From F23-D06 sp002392325 (lineage in GTDB: Bacteria > Bacteroidota > Bacteroidia > Bacteroidales > WCHB1-69), in NCBI GenBank assembly GCA_946624065.1, contig CAMORT010000002.1, positions 40,022-104,021 of the forward strand: 64,000 nucleotides of DNA, written 5' to 3'. The translations under genes and the position numbers were made by a program. Below are positions 43,427 to 51,961 of the stretch, piece after piece (the stretch's first letter is position 1; the number at the start of each line of letters is the position of its first letter). The notes beneath the pieces are model-generated. The model saw only the letters and a program-made list of their open reading frames with translations, was not told the origin of the DNA and did not search any database.

Positions 43427-44263
43427 ATGATACAATTAGAAAACATTCAGTTCGGTTATGTCAAGAGCAGACCTTTGTTTAAGGAGTTGAGCCTGACGAT
43501 GGAGCCGGGGCACATTTACGGTCTGCTGGGCAAAAACGGTGCCGGTAAGACCACCTTGTTGAAAATCATGTCCGGATTGCGCTTCCCCAATGGTGGTTCG
43601 GCCACTATTATGGGTGAAAACGCCTCTTTACGCAAGGCCGAGGTGCTACAAAACCTCTATTTCCTTCAGGAGGAGATGTTTGTGCCCCATTTGAGAATCG
43701 ACGAGTTTGAAAAAGCATACGCGCCGTTTTATCCCAATTTCAGTTCGGAGAAGTTTGCAGAATATCTGCGCGAGTTTGAATTGGATAGGGAGTTCGGCTA
43801 TATGGACAAGCTCTCGCACGGGCAGAAGAAGAAAGTGCTCATCGCGTTTGCCTTGGCCACCAACACCAAGGTGCTGATTATGGACGAGCCGACCAACGGG
43901 CTGGACATTCCTTCCAAGAGCACGTTCCGCAAACTGATGGCCTCCGCGGCAGATGATACCCGTTTGGTCATCATCTCCACGCATCAGGTGCGCGACCTGC
44001 ACAGCCTCATCGACATGGTGGCCATCCTCGACAACGGCCACATGCTGCTCAACGCCTCCTCGTTTGAGATTACGGAGAAACTGCTCTTTGATGTGGACAA
44101 TACGAAGAGCGCTGACGGCAAGGTGTTCTATACCGAGGAAAACCCGCGTGGCATCTATCAGGTGAAGGAGAATGTGAACCACATTGATTCCACCCTCGAC
44201 CTCGAACTGCTTTTCAACGCGGCCATTTCCAACAAAAATGAAATTTCCAACCTTTTTAAATAA
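43427..44263 (+). CDS. ABC transporter ATP-binding protein (YtrB-like)
   Basis: It has 278 residues. Walker A GLLGKNGAGKTTLLKI near residue 30, signature LSHGQKKKV near residue 125, Walker B VLIMDEPTNGLD near residue 150, and the H-loop STHQV near residue 185. It is the first gene of a five-gene unit under the operator-bearing promoter, with a small membrane protein, a permease-like protein and a YtrA-type regulator. Substrate unknown; the layout recalls the cell-wall-stress Ytr systems. Confidence 0.9.
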   Translation: MIQLENIQFGYVKSRPLFKELSLTMEPGHIYGLLGKNGAGKTTLLKIMSGLRFPNGGSATIMGENASLRKAEVLQNLYFLQEEMFVPHLRIDEFEKAYAPFYPNFSSEKFAEYLREFELDREFGYMDKLSHGQKKKVLIAFALATNTKVLIMDEPTNGLDIPSKSTFRKLMASAADDTRLVIISTHQVRDLHSLIDMVAILDNGHMLLNASSFEITEKLLFDVDNTKSADGKVFYTEENPRGIYQVKENVNHIDSTLDLELLFNAAISNKNEISNLFK

Positions 44264-44271
44264 TCGGCATT

Positions 44272-44487
44272 ATGAAAAAATACACAAATAAAATATTGAT
44301 AATCACATTGGCGGTAATGGCTCTGCTAATAGTTGTTGTCGGTTCGGTGGAAATCCGAAAGGCGTATCACAAAGGTGAAATCAAGACCTTGGAAGAGATA
44401 CAAGAGATGCACAAGGATGCGGAAAAAGTCATTGTATATACCGACAGCGTGGTAGTAGTGGATAAGGAAACGGAAAATGAACAATAA
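44272..44487 (+). CDS. Small single-span membrane protein
   Basis: It has 71 residues, one N-terminal span (ILIITLAVMALLIVVVGSV) and a charged tail with KTLEEIQEMHKDAEKVIV. It lies between the ATPase and permease genes with short gaps, so it is likely an accessory part of the transporter. I recognise no domain. Confidence 0.6.
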   Translation: MKKYTNKILIITLAVMALLIVVVGSVEIRKAYHKGEIKTLEEIQEMHKDAEKVIVYTDSVVVVDKETENEQ

Positions 44488-44504
44488 TCTTAAAATCAGC
44501 AATT

Positions 44505-45233
44505 ATGAATATCAAGAATATAAAACAGCTTTTGAAAGCTTATTTCATAGAAAATTGGAAAACCGACCTGTTCCAGTTCGGCATTTTGGCGGCCATAGTT
44601 TTGTTCGGCACCATCATGAGCGGCAGAGGTGGCAATTTGAACTTCCCCACATTTGTTTCGTTAGTTTTCCTGATGATCTATCCGGAGCGTTTGTTCCGCA
44701 ACTTGCACAGCAGTTCGCCGAAAATCCATTATCTTGCCATTCCCGCCTCCAACAGCGAAAAGGTGGTCACCAACATGATATTAGCCAATATCTATTATGT
44801 GGTAGGATTGGTGATTTCCTGTGCTTTGGGTCTTGTTTTGGCACATCTGTATTTGAAAGTGCGCGGATTTGAGAGTGTGTGTTTTCACAATGTGTTTGAC
44901 GGCAATGGTGCTGGAATATTGATGATTTACGCTACGCTGGCAATGTTCTTTTTCGGGAGTATCTATTTCCGCAGAAGAACCACACTTTCCACCATTGGAG
45001 TGGGCATGCTGATCGGCTTTGTTTTCTCTGCGTTGATTACATTGACGCTTTGGGTGAACGGACTGACGCTGATACCCAAGGATGCCGCCTTCCATGATTT
45101 TGTCTGGAGTTTTGATTCCTCGATTTCCATATCGGATACGATGGAAAAGACGATATACTATGTGGGTTTGTCAGTAAGCATCATCTATTTCTACGCGTTG
45201 AGTTTTTTGAGATTAAAAGAAACGGAGGCCTAA
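44505..45233 (+). CDS. ABC transporter permease-like membrane protein
   Basis: It has 242 residues with six predicted spans, for example ILAAIVLFGTIM, FVSLVFLMIYP and IGVGMLIGFVFSALITLTLW. The N-terminus is amphipathic and lacks a signal peptide. No fixed motif is recognisable, so the call rests mainly on topology and on the ATPase partner two genes upstream. The regulator gene starts one base after its stop. Confidence 0.7.
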   Translation: MNIKNIKQLLKAYFIENWKTDLFQFGILAAIVLFGTIMSGRGGNLNFPTFVSLVFLMIYPERLFRNLHSSSPKIHYLAIPASNSEKVVTNMILANIYYVVGLVISCALGLVLAHLYLKVRGFESVCFHNVFDGNGAGILMIYATLAMFFFGSIYFRRRTTLSTIGVGMLIGFVFSALITLTLWVNGLTLIPKDAAFHDFVWSFDSSISISDTMEKTIYYVGLSVSIIYFYALSFLRLKETEA

Positions 45234-45234
45234 G

Positions 45235-45588
45235 ATGGGAATGGAATTCAACAGCACACAGACCATCTGGATGCAGATTGTCGATTGGGTGTTCGAGCAG
45301 ATACTCACCGCTGCTTGGAAGCCTGGTGATAAAGCGAAGTCGGTGCGCGAGCTGGCCGTGATGTTCGAGGTGAACCCCAACACGGTAATGCGTTCCTACG
45401 ACTACCTGCAGAACAAGGAGATACTGTTCAACAAGCGAGGCATCGGTTTCTTCGTCACGGAAGATGCGGTTGAGAAAATCAAAAACCTGCGCAAGAAACA
45501 GTTCATGGAAGAGGAAGTGCCCGCATTCATCAAAAATTTGAAATTGTTAGGTATTGATGTTCAGGAGATTGTGGCAATGGCACAATGA
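45235..45588 (+). CDS. GntR-family transcriptional regulator, YtrA type
   Basis: It has 117 residues: a winged-helix DNA-binding domain (KSVRELAVMFEVNPNTVMRSY, helix-turn-helix near residue 45) with a short C-terminal dimer helix, as in YtrA rather than full-length GntR with an effector domain. It ends the ABC unit and presumably represses it through the operator at 43374-43395. The start ATG lies one base after the permease stop. Confidence 0.88.
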   Translation: MGMEFNSTQTIWMQIVDWVFEQILTAAWKPGDKAKSVRELAVMFEVNPNTVMRSYDYLQNKEILFNKRGIGFFVTEDAVEKIKNLRKKQFMEEEVPAFIKNLKLLGIDVQEIVAMAQ

Positions 45589-45623
45589 TGTTTCACATAA
45601 TATATCACAAAAAACACATCAAT

Positions 45624-46058
45624 ATGAAAAAAACAACATTACTCACATTATGTGCAGCTTTCTTTATGGCCATGTTATGCATGACTGCTTGTCACAATAG
45701 TAATGTTAGCGATATAAACGAAATTGATTGGGAAACCGCTAACTCTGTTCGTGAGATTCTCAGTTTCAGAAATAATGAAGAAAACACATGGAATGGTCAT
45801 TTCTGCTATTGTGATGGCACCATACATGGTCGTTTTAACGCCACGCACGACAATCCGTCTTTGGTTGTTAATAACAAACTGAAAAAAGGGGAAATGCTCT
45901 TAAGTGTGAAAAAGGACGGGAAGATGATTGTTTCTGAGACTAAAATATCCCAAGGGAAACACATAATTAATAATATCCCTGCCAATAAAAACGATCATCT
46001 TATCGTTATTCTTAAACTATCAAAATCAAGAGGAAATTTTCACATTGAAATGCCCTAA
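45624..46058 (+). CDS. Lipoprotein of unknown function
   Basis: It has 144 residues from the ATG at 45624. Its lipoprotein signal (LTLCAAFFMAMLCMTAC) puts the lipidated cysteine at about residue 21. The mature part is mixed (GHFCYCDGTIHGRFNATHD) with no known motif. It follows the regulator by 35 bases and may be part of that transcript. Confidence 0.6.
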   Translation: MKKTTLLTLCAAFFMAMLCMTACHNSNVSDINEIDWETANSVREILSFRNNEENTWNGHFCYCDGTIHGRFNATHDNPSLVVNNKLKKGEMLLSVKKDGKMIVSETKISQGKHIINNIPANKNDHLIVILKLSKSRGNFHIEMP

Positions 46059-46117
46059 AATATAAAAGCTATTCTCAACTACCAACTACCAAAGACCGAT
46101 CAAAAATCACAAACAAT

Positions 46118-48445
46118 ATGAAAAAACTATCCCTACTCGCAATCGTTTTCTGCGCTCTCCTCGGCTTCGCCCAGGCGCAGAACATGTATTGGGTGTTTTT
46201 CACCGACAAGAACAACACCACATTTGATCCGTACACCTATTTTGACGCCAAGGCCATTGAGCGTTATCAGGTGAACCATGCGGACCTGTATGATATTACC
46301 AACTATCCTGTAAATCAGGAATATGAGAATGCTGTGAATGCGGCCACCACCGAATATATTGGTGAGTCGCGCTGGCTCAATGCGGTGGCGGTAACCGCTA
46401 CGGAGGATCAGATTGCCTTGGTGCGGGAGTTGCCTTTTGTGGCCCGTGTGCAGGAGATTGCCTCCGAAGCGAGCACCACGCAAGCTCCAGTTTTTACGCA
46501 GACTAGCGCACTGTATCCTGGCATGAAACAGGTGTCCTTGATGGAGGGCGAGAAGTTCCAACAGAAAAACATCAACGGCAAAGGCGTGCGCATCGCAGTG
46601 TTCGATGGCGGATTTCCTGATGTGGACACGCACCCTGCCTTTAAGCATCTGCGTGATAATCACCAGATTATCAAGACTTGGAACTTTGCCAACAGAAAAG
46701 AGAATGTGTATGGTTATAATGCGCATGGTCGTATGGTGCTGAGTTGCATCGCGGGCATTATGAACGACACTACCATGTTGGGCCTTGCTCCCGGCGCAGA
46801 GTTCCTGCTGGCGCGTACGGAGGTGGAAGCCGAAAAGAGAAAAGAAGAGGTTTGGTGGGTGCAGGCTTTGGAGTGGGCCGACCAGAACGGAGCTTCCATT
46901 GTGAGCAGTTCGTTGGGTTATGGCAAGGAATTGCATAATCTGAAAGATATGGATGGCAAGACCTCCATCGTGGCCAAGGGCGCAGCTACGGCCGCCAGCA
47001 AAGGCATCCTCGTGTGCACCGCCATGGGCAACGAAGGCGATGAGAAGGAATGGAAAATGCTGGTCACCCCCGCCGATGCCGATGGTGTGCTGTCGGTGGG
47101 CGCGGTGAACGCGTTGGATAGTCGTGAATCCTACAGCTCGTTTGGTCCCACCGCTGACGGTCGCCGCAAACCCAATGTGGTGGCCTGCGGTCACGATATG
47201 GTGGCCATGGGCAAAGGAAATTATGCTTTTTCACAGGGCACTTCCTTCGCTACTCCGATGGTGTCGGGCTTTGCCGCCTGCGTGAAGCAGATGCACCCCG
47301 AGTGGACGGCTAAGCAATTGCTGGAAGAAATTGAGAAGTCCGCTAACCATTATCCTTACTACGATTATGCCTTTGGCTACGGCGTGCCGCAAGCCGGCTA
47401 TTTCACCGACGGCAAGAAAGAGGAAAAAATCGCCTTTACGATGACGGAAGACGAGGATTACCTGTATATTATTCCTGTCGATAGCAAAAGCACGTGTAAA
47501 CTTTTCTATAACATCCAGAATGGTGATGGAACCCTGGATTTCTATGATGTAAAGCGACTTGGTTACCGTGTGGGCGATGTGGGAGATTATAATGTGATAG
47601 ACAGTAATAAGGTCTATTTCAGCATTCCAAAAACTATGTTGGAAAATGGACAAACGGTAAATATGTGGTACGGCAACCAATATGCGCAGTATGTGATGGG
47701 CAAGGATAAAGTGGCCGCTGCCGATACTGCTGTAACCTTTGGTATGTCTGACATGCGGAGTGATTTTCATGCTTGCGGAAGCGCAGCCAAACCAGAGAAA
47801 GACATATTCAAACACAGAAAAAAGATGTATTCATACGAGTTTGTGCTCAACACATCCTTCATGCTTCCGACCATGTGGCCGCCGCAAGGCTACAACCAGG
47901 GGAAAGATGGCGTGTCGCGGTCCTTCACCTTCAGTTTTGTCAACAACTGGCAACTTGCCAGAGTGTATGGATTAGGGTTTAGAGTTGGTTTTGGTTCCTC
48001 GTGGTACTCTCTGCATCACTTCACCCCGTTTGATCATTATGACCATTATGAACCGAATTATTCCGTATTGCCGGGCTATAATTATGCTACAATAAAAAAA
48101 CACAATCTGAAAACAACAAAATTTGATTTGGAATTGTTTCAGCGTTTCATTTTGGCAAATATTTCTAAATCACAGTGCTATATTGAAACAGGTGTGTTCG
48201 GTGAATGGATTACAGGTGCGCGGGTAAAGACCAAGATGGTGCGCGACAATGGAACGGGCAAAGACGTAGATGTCCATATAGAGCGCCGATATGCTCTCAA
48301 TGATATGCATAAACTGGATTGCGGTGTGCGCCTGCGTGTAGGATTCACCAAAATCTGCGCTATTTATGGACAATACCGCATTACGCCTATTATGAAAAAT
48401 GGCATAGACCTGCCGAAATGGGAAATCGGCATACAGATACTTTAA
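46118..48445 (+). CDS. Secreted subtilisin-like protease with a probable C-terminal beta-barrel
   Basis: It has 775 residues. The signal peptide ends at QA/Q (residues 20-21). A propeptide to about residue 145 precedes the S8 catalytic domain: D163 (IAVFDGGFPD), H203 (NAHGRMVLS), oxyanion N305 (AMGNEGD) and S376 (SQGTSFATPMVSG). After residue 430 comes a beta-rich linker. Residues about 570-775 alternate polar and hydrophobic positions in long strands (RSFTFSFVNNWQLARVYGLG, KTTKFDLELFQRFILANISK, CAIYGQYRITP), which looks like an outer-membrane barrel. There is no T9SS sorting domain. The protease call is firm; the barrel is inference. Confidence 0.8.
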   Translation: MKKLSLLAIVFCALLGFAQAQNMYWVFFTDKNNTTFDPYTYFDAKAIERYQVNHADLYDITNYPVNQEYENAVNAATTEYIGESRWLNAVAVTATEDQIALVRELPFVARVQEIASEASTTQAPVFTQTSALYPGMKQVSLMEGEKFQQKNINGKGVRIAVFDGGFPDVDTHPAFKHLRDNHQIIKTWNFANRKENVYGYNAHGRMVLSCIAGIMNDTTMLGLAPGAEFLLARTEVEAEKRKEEVWWVQALEWADQNGASIVSSSLGYGKELHNLKDMDGKTSIVAKGAATAASKGILVCTAMGNEGDEKEWKMLVTPADADGVLSVGAVNALDSRESYSSFGPTADGRRKPNVVACGHDMVAMGKGNYAFSQGTSFATPMVSGFAACVKQMHPEWTAKQLLEEIEKSANHYPYYDYAFGYGVPQAGYFTDGKKEEKIAFTMTEDEDYLYIIPVDSKSTCKLFYNIQNGDGTLDFYDVKRLGYRVGDVGDYNVIDSNKVYFSIPKTMLENGQTVNMWYGNQYAQYVMGKDKVAAADTAVTFGMSDMRSDFHACGSAAKPEKDIFKHRKKMYSYEFVLNTSFMLPTMWPPQGYNQGKDGVSRSFTFSFVNNWQLARVYGLGFRVGFGSSWYSLHHFTPFDHYDHYEPNYSVLPGYNYATIKKHNLKTTKFDLELFQRFILANISKSQCYIETGVFGEWITGARVKTKMVRDNGTGKDVDVHIERRYALNDMHKLDCGVRLRVGFTKICAIYGQYRITPIMKNGIDLPKWEIGIQIL

Positions 48446-48457
48446 TTTGACTTCCGT

Positions 48458-48497
48458 TGCACCCGACTTATCATAGCCATTAACCTTGTCGGGTGCA
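48458..48497. repeat. Inverted repeat after the subtilase gene
   Basis: TGCACCCGAC and GTCGGGTGCA form ten-base perfect arms 20 bases apart. No strong T-run follows, so it may be a weak terminator or a repeat element. Confidence 0.5.
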
Positions 48498-48534
48498 CGG
48501 ATTTTCTAATGGTGCTAAAATAATGTAAGACAAT

Positions 48535-49257
48535 ATGTTGATTGAGTTAAAGGACATTCATAAAACCTATAACAACGGCCAGCCCCTCCATGTGCTGAAA
48601 GGTGTGGATCTGGAAATCGGGCAAGGGGAGTTTGTGTCGATTATGGGTGCATCCGGTTCGGGAAAATCCACCCTTTTGAATATTCTGGGCATATTGGACA
48701 ACTACGACGAAGGAACTTATTATCTTGATGGTCAATTGATTAAGGATTTGAGTGAGAAAGAGGCGGCCCATTACCGCAACAAGATGATAGGGTTTGTGTT
48801 CCAGTCGTTCAATCTGATTTCGTTCAAGACGGCGGTGGAGAATGTGGAACTGCCACTGTTTTACCAAGGTGTGGGGCGGAAAAAGAGAAGAGAGATGGCG
48901 ATGGAGTATTTGGAGCGTTTTGGGTTGGCTGACTGGGCGTTGCATTATCCCAATGAGATGTCGGGCGGACAGAAGCAGCGTGTGGCGATTGCGCGCGCAT
49001 TGATTACACAACCCCGCATTCTGCTGGCCGACGAACCTACTGGTGCCCTGGATTCCAAGACATCCGTGGATGTGATGGAATTGCTCACCAAACTCAATCG
49101 CGAGGAAAAAGTGACGATTATTGTAGTGACGCATGAAAGCGGTGTGGCTAATTGTACAGATAAAATCATCCATATCAAAGACGGTATTATTGGCGATACT
49201 ACGCTGAACGAGCAGCACCACGCTTCCGTATTTGGTACAGATACAATAATGAAATAA
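48535..49257 (+). CDS. MacB/LolD-type ABC transporter ATPase
   Basis: It has 240 residues. Walker A GASGSGKSTLLNI near residue 38, Q-loop FQSFNLISF near residue 90, signature MSGGQKQRVAIARAL near residue 142, Walker B ILLADEPTGALD near residue 165. It is first in an operon with two FtsX-type permeases, a periplasmic adaptor and a TolC-like outer-membrane protein, so it powers a tripartite efflux pump. Confidence 0.92.
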   Translation: MLIELKDIHKTYNNGQPLHVLKGVDLEIGQGEFVSIMGASGSGKSTLLNILGILDNYDEGTYYLDGQLIKDLSEKEAAHYRNKMIGFVFQSFNLISFKTAVENVELPLFYQGVGRKKRREMAMEYLERFGLADWALHYPNEMSGGQKQRVAIARALITQPRILLADEPTGALDSKTSVDVMELLTKLNREEKVTIIVVTHESGVANCTDKIIHIKDGIIGDTTLNEQHHASVFGTDTIMK

Positions 49258-49289
49258 TTTGATTATCAATAAATTATAATACAATCCTC

Positions 49290-50561
49290 GTGAAAGACCT
49301 TTTTCAGGAAATATGGGAATCAATCCAACGCAACAAGTTGCGCACGGTATTGACGGGATTTGCGGTGGCGTGGGGCATCTTTATCCTTATCGTACTTTTA
49401 GGTGCCGGTAATGGACTGATGAATGCTTTTATGCGCAATGGGGATGAATTTGCCTCCAATACGATGGCGGTTTACGGTGGATATACTTCAAAACCCTACG
49501 AAGGTCTTCAGGAAGGAAGATGGATAGAACTGAATGACCGGGATATAGCGCTTACGGAGAGTGCGATTTTTTCCGATTATGTAGATGATGTGACAGCCAC
49601 CACCACCAAAGGACCCTTTGTGCTCGTGATGGGCGACCGCCATGTGTCTGTGAATGTGTGCGGATGTTATCCTAAATTATTGGAGATAAATAAGATTGAG
49701 ATGCTGGAGGGGCGCTTTATCAATCCATTGGATATGCAGCAGCAACGGAAATCCATCGTGCTGTCGGCATCACATGCCCAGCAACTGATGAACGGTGGCG
49801 ACGATTATGCTTCTATGATAGGCAAGAGTGTGAGTTGGAACGACAATGTGTGGCAGGTGGTGGGTGTTTACAAAACGGATGAGAGCACCCAGCGTGTGCA
49901 GGATTATGTGCCCCTGTCCACTTTCCAATTGATTTTCAACGAGCAGAATTATGAAGATGAAATCATTTTCACTTTCCACGGGTTGGAAACCGAGCAGGAA
50001 AACGAGCAGTTTGAGCGGAATTACAAGGCGGTCATCAACAAGTCGCACAAGGCAGCCCCTGACGATGATGGCGCTTTGTGGATTTGGAACCGTTTTACGC
50101 AGAACCAGCAGATGAACAAAGGATCCAACATCATCCGCAAGGCGCTTTGGATATTGGGCATACTGACGCTTCTGGGCGGTATTGTAGGTGTGTCGAACAT
50201 TATGCTGATTACGGTTAAGGAGCGCACGCAGGAATTTGGAATCCGGAAGTCGATAGGTGCCACGCCCGGAGCCATTATGAAGCTGATTATTGCGGAAAGT
50301 GTAACCATAACCGCCTTTTTCGGTTACATTGGAATGGTTTTGGGCATGGTGGCGTGCGAGGTTATGAAACAAACGGTAGGAGAATCTTCGTTGGATATGT
50401 TTGGGGAGAATGTTCAGGTGTTTGTCAATCCGACGGTGGGGTTGGATGTGGCCTTTGGTGTTACGCTGGTGCTGATTATCGCTGGCACGCTGGCGGGCAT
50501 GTCGCCGGCGCTCAAAGCCGCCCGCATCCGTCCGATTGAGGCGTTACATGACACTAAATGA
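49290..50561 (+). CDS. FtsX/MacB-type ABC permease 1
   Basis: It has 423 residues, starting at GTG. One N-terminal span (TVLTGFAVAWGIFILIVLLG) is followed by a large periplasmic domain to about residue 285 and three C-terminal spans (ILGILTLLGGIVGVSNIML, SVTITAFFGYIGMVLGMV, and a final VTLVLIIAGTLAGM). EFGIRKSIGATPG near residue 320 is a MacB-family loop. Unlike E. coli MacB it lacks a fused ATPase. It pairs with permease 2 downstream. Confidence 0.9.
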   Translation: MKDLFQEIWESIQRNKLRTVLTGFAVAWGIFILIVLLGAGNGLMNAFMRNGDEFASNTMAVYGGYTSKPYEGLQEGRWIELNDRDIALTESAIFSDYVDDVTATTTKGPFVLVMGDRHVSVNVCGCYPKLLEINKIEMLEGRFINPLDMQQQRKSIVLSASHAQQLMNGGDDYASMIGKSVSWNDNVWQVVGVYKTDESTQRVQDYVPLSTFQLIFNEQNYEDEIIFTFHGLETEQENEQFERNYKAVINKSHKAAPDDDGALWIWNRFTQNQQMNKGSNIIRKALWILGILTLLGGIVGVSNIMLITVKERTQEFGIRKSIGATPGAIMKLIIAESVTITAFFGYIGMVLGMVACEVMKQTVGESSLDMFGENVQVFVNPTVGLDVAFGVTLVLIIAGTLAGMSPALKAARIRPIEALHDTK

Positions 50562-50596
50562 TAAAATGGGGGCGCATATTATTCCCCCTAATGTTA

Positions 50597-50616
50597 AGGC
50601 GCGCGACTGTGCGTCT
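50597..50616. repeat. ACGGCCGT-family palindrome copy 3 (degenerate)
   Basis: AGGCGCGCGACTGTGCGTCT differs from copy 5 at four of 20 positions and is followed by CACAA, as are copies 4 and 5. It lies just before the start of permease 2. Confidence 0.65.
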
Positions 50617-50632
50617 CACAAAAAAAGAGATT

Positions 50633-51865
50633 ATGCGATTTGATGCAGACACATATCGGGAAATTGCGGACTCGCTGTTGCGAAACAAGCGGAGGAGTCT
50701 CCTCACGGGCTTTGGCATCTTCTGGGGACTCTTCATGCTGCTGTTTCTCATTGGTGGCGGCAACGGGCTGAAAGACCTTTTGAGCAAGAATTTTGACGGT
50801 TTTGCCACCAATTCCATTGTGTTGTTTGCCAATGAAACCACGAAGCCATACAAAGGATTCAAGGAGGGCAGAACCTGGCAGTTGGAATACCGCGATGTGG
50901 ACCGCCTGAAGGAGATGGTTCCCGAGTTGGAACTGGTAACCCCGCAGTTGGCCAGTTGGGGTGTGAAAGCCACGCGCGACACCCGCAGCGCGTCCTGTCA
51001 TACCAAAGGTGTGGAGGCGGTGTACAGTCAGGTGGAAACACCCGTTTTGAAATTTGGCCGCTATATCAATGAGGTGGATGTTATGCAAAAACGCAAAGTG
51101 TGTGTGATAGGGGAGCATGTTTGGAATGAGTTGTTTCCTGGCGGGGAGGATCCGTGTGGAACATACATCTGTGTGGGTTCCATATATTATCGCGTAGTAG
51201 GTGTGGATGTCAGCACATCCAATATCAATATGGGGGGCAGGAGTTCGGATGCGATCACCGTTCCGATTTCTGTTTTGCGTGATGTTTTGAACAGCGGAAA
51301 TTCGGTGGGGATTATTTGTGCGGTGGGCAAATCGGGTGTTTCCATGAGCGATTTGGAACCCCGCATCCGCCAAGTGATTGCCCGTCAGCATTATATTGAC
51401 CCCAGCGATAAGGAAGCGATGATGTATCTCAACATGGAAGCCATTTTCCGCATTGTGGACAAACTGTTCCGGGGTGTCAATTTCATGATATGGTTGGTGG
51501 GTATAGGCACATTGCTGGCAGGTGCCATTGGCGTGAGCAACATCATGCTGGTGGTGGTGCGTGAGCGGACTGTGGAAATCGGTATTCGGCGTGCCATTGG
51601 GGCCACCCCACGCGATATTCTGTCGCAGATTATTCTGGAAGGCATCGCCCTAACGGTGGTGGCAGGCGCCTCGGGTATTGTCTTTTCCGTTTTCCTGCTC
51701 AATTTGTTTGAAATCATAACCAAGCATCAAGCCGCATTCCAAATCCATTTTGGCACGGCTGTGATTGCCTTGTTGTTGCTCACTTTGCTCGGAATACTGG
51801 CGGGTATAGCGCCAGCATACCGTGCCATGCATATAAAACCGGTGGATGCGATGAGAGACGAATGA
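50633..51865 (+). CDS. FtsX/MacB-type ABC permease 2
   Basis: It has 410 residues from the ATG at 50633; the earlier in-frame ATG at 50558 would run through a palindrome and is unlikely. Same plan as permease 1: span SLLTGFGIFWGLFMLLFLIG, periplasmic domain, three C-terminal spans, and the EIGIRRAIGATPRDILSQI loop near residue 320. The two permeases are clearly paralogues and probably form a heterodimer. Confidence 0.88.
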   Translation: MRFDADTYREIADSLLRNKRRSLLTGFGIFWGLFMLLFLIGGGNGLKDLLSKNFDGFATNSIVLFANETTKPYKGFKEGRTWQLEYRDVDRLKEMVPELELVTPQLASWGVKATRDTRSASCHTKGVEAVYSQVETPVLKFGRYINEVDVMQKRKVCVIGEHVWNELFPGGEDPCGTYICVGSIYYRVVGVDVSTSNINMGGRSSDAITVPISVLRDVLNSGNSVGIICAVGKSGVSMSDLEPRIRQVIARQHYIDPSDKEAMMYLNMEAIFRIVDKLFRGVNFMIWLVGIGTLLAGAIGVSNIMLVVVRERTVEIGIRRAIGATPRDILSQIILEGIALTVVAGASGIVFSVFLLNLFEIITKHQAAFQIHFGTAVIALLLLTLLGILAGIAPAYRAMHIKPVDAMRDE

Positions 51866-51872
51866 TAGTAAG

Positions 51873-51892
51873 AGACTCATGGTCGTGTGTCT
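51873..51892. repeat. ACGGCCGT-family palindrome copy 4 (degenerate)
   Basis: AGACTCATGGTCGTGTGTCT, four differences from copy 5, also followed by CACAA. Confidence 0.6.
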
Positions 51893-51908
51893 CACAATGG
51901 GAAAGTAA

Positions 51909-51928
51909 AGACGCACGGCCGTGCGTCT
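51909..51928. repeat. ACGGCCGT-family palindrome copy 5 (perfect)
   Basis: AGACGCACGGCCGTGCGTCT is its own reverse complement and is followed by CACAA. It lies between permease 2 and the adaptor gene. Confidence 0.9.
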
Positions 51929-51961
51929 CACAAGATAAGAAAGATAAAAAACACATACAAT

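Noticed and set aside
50558..50632. Extended N-terminus of permease 2
   Set aside because: The extension translates a palindromic repeat; permease 1 aligns with a start at 50633.
51887..51961. Extended N-terminus of the adaptor protein
   Set aside because: The extension covers palindrome copy 5; the membrane anchor begins at the ATG at 51962.
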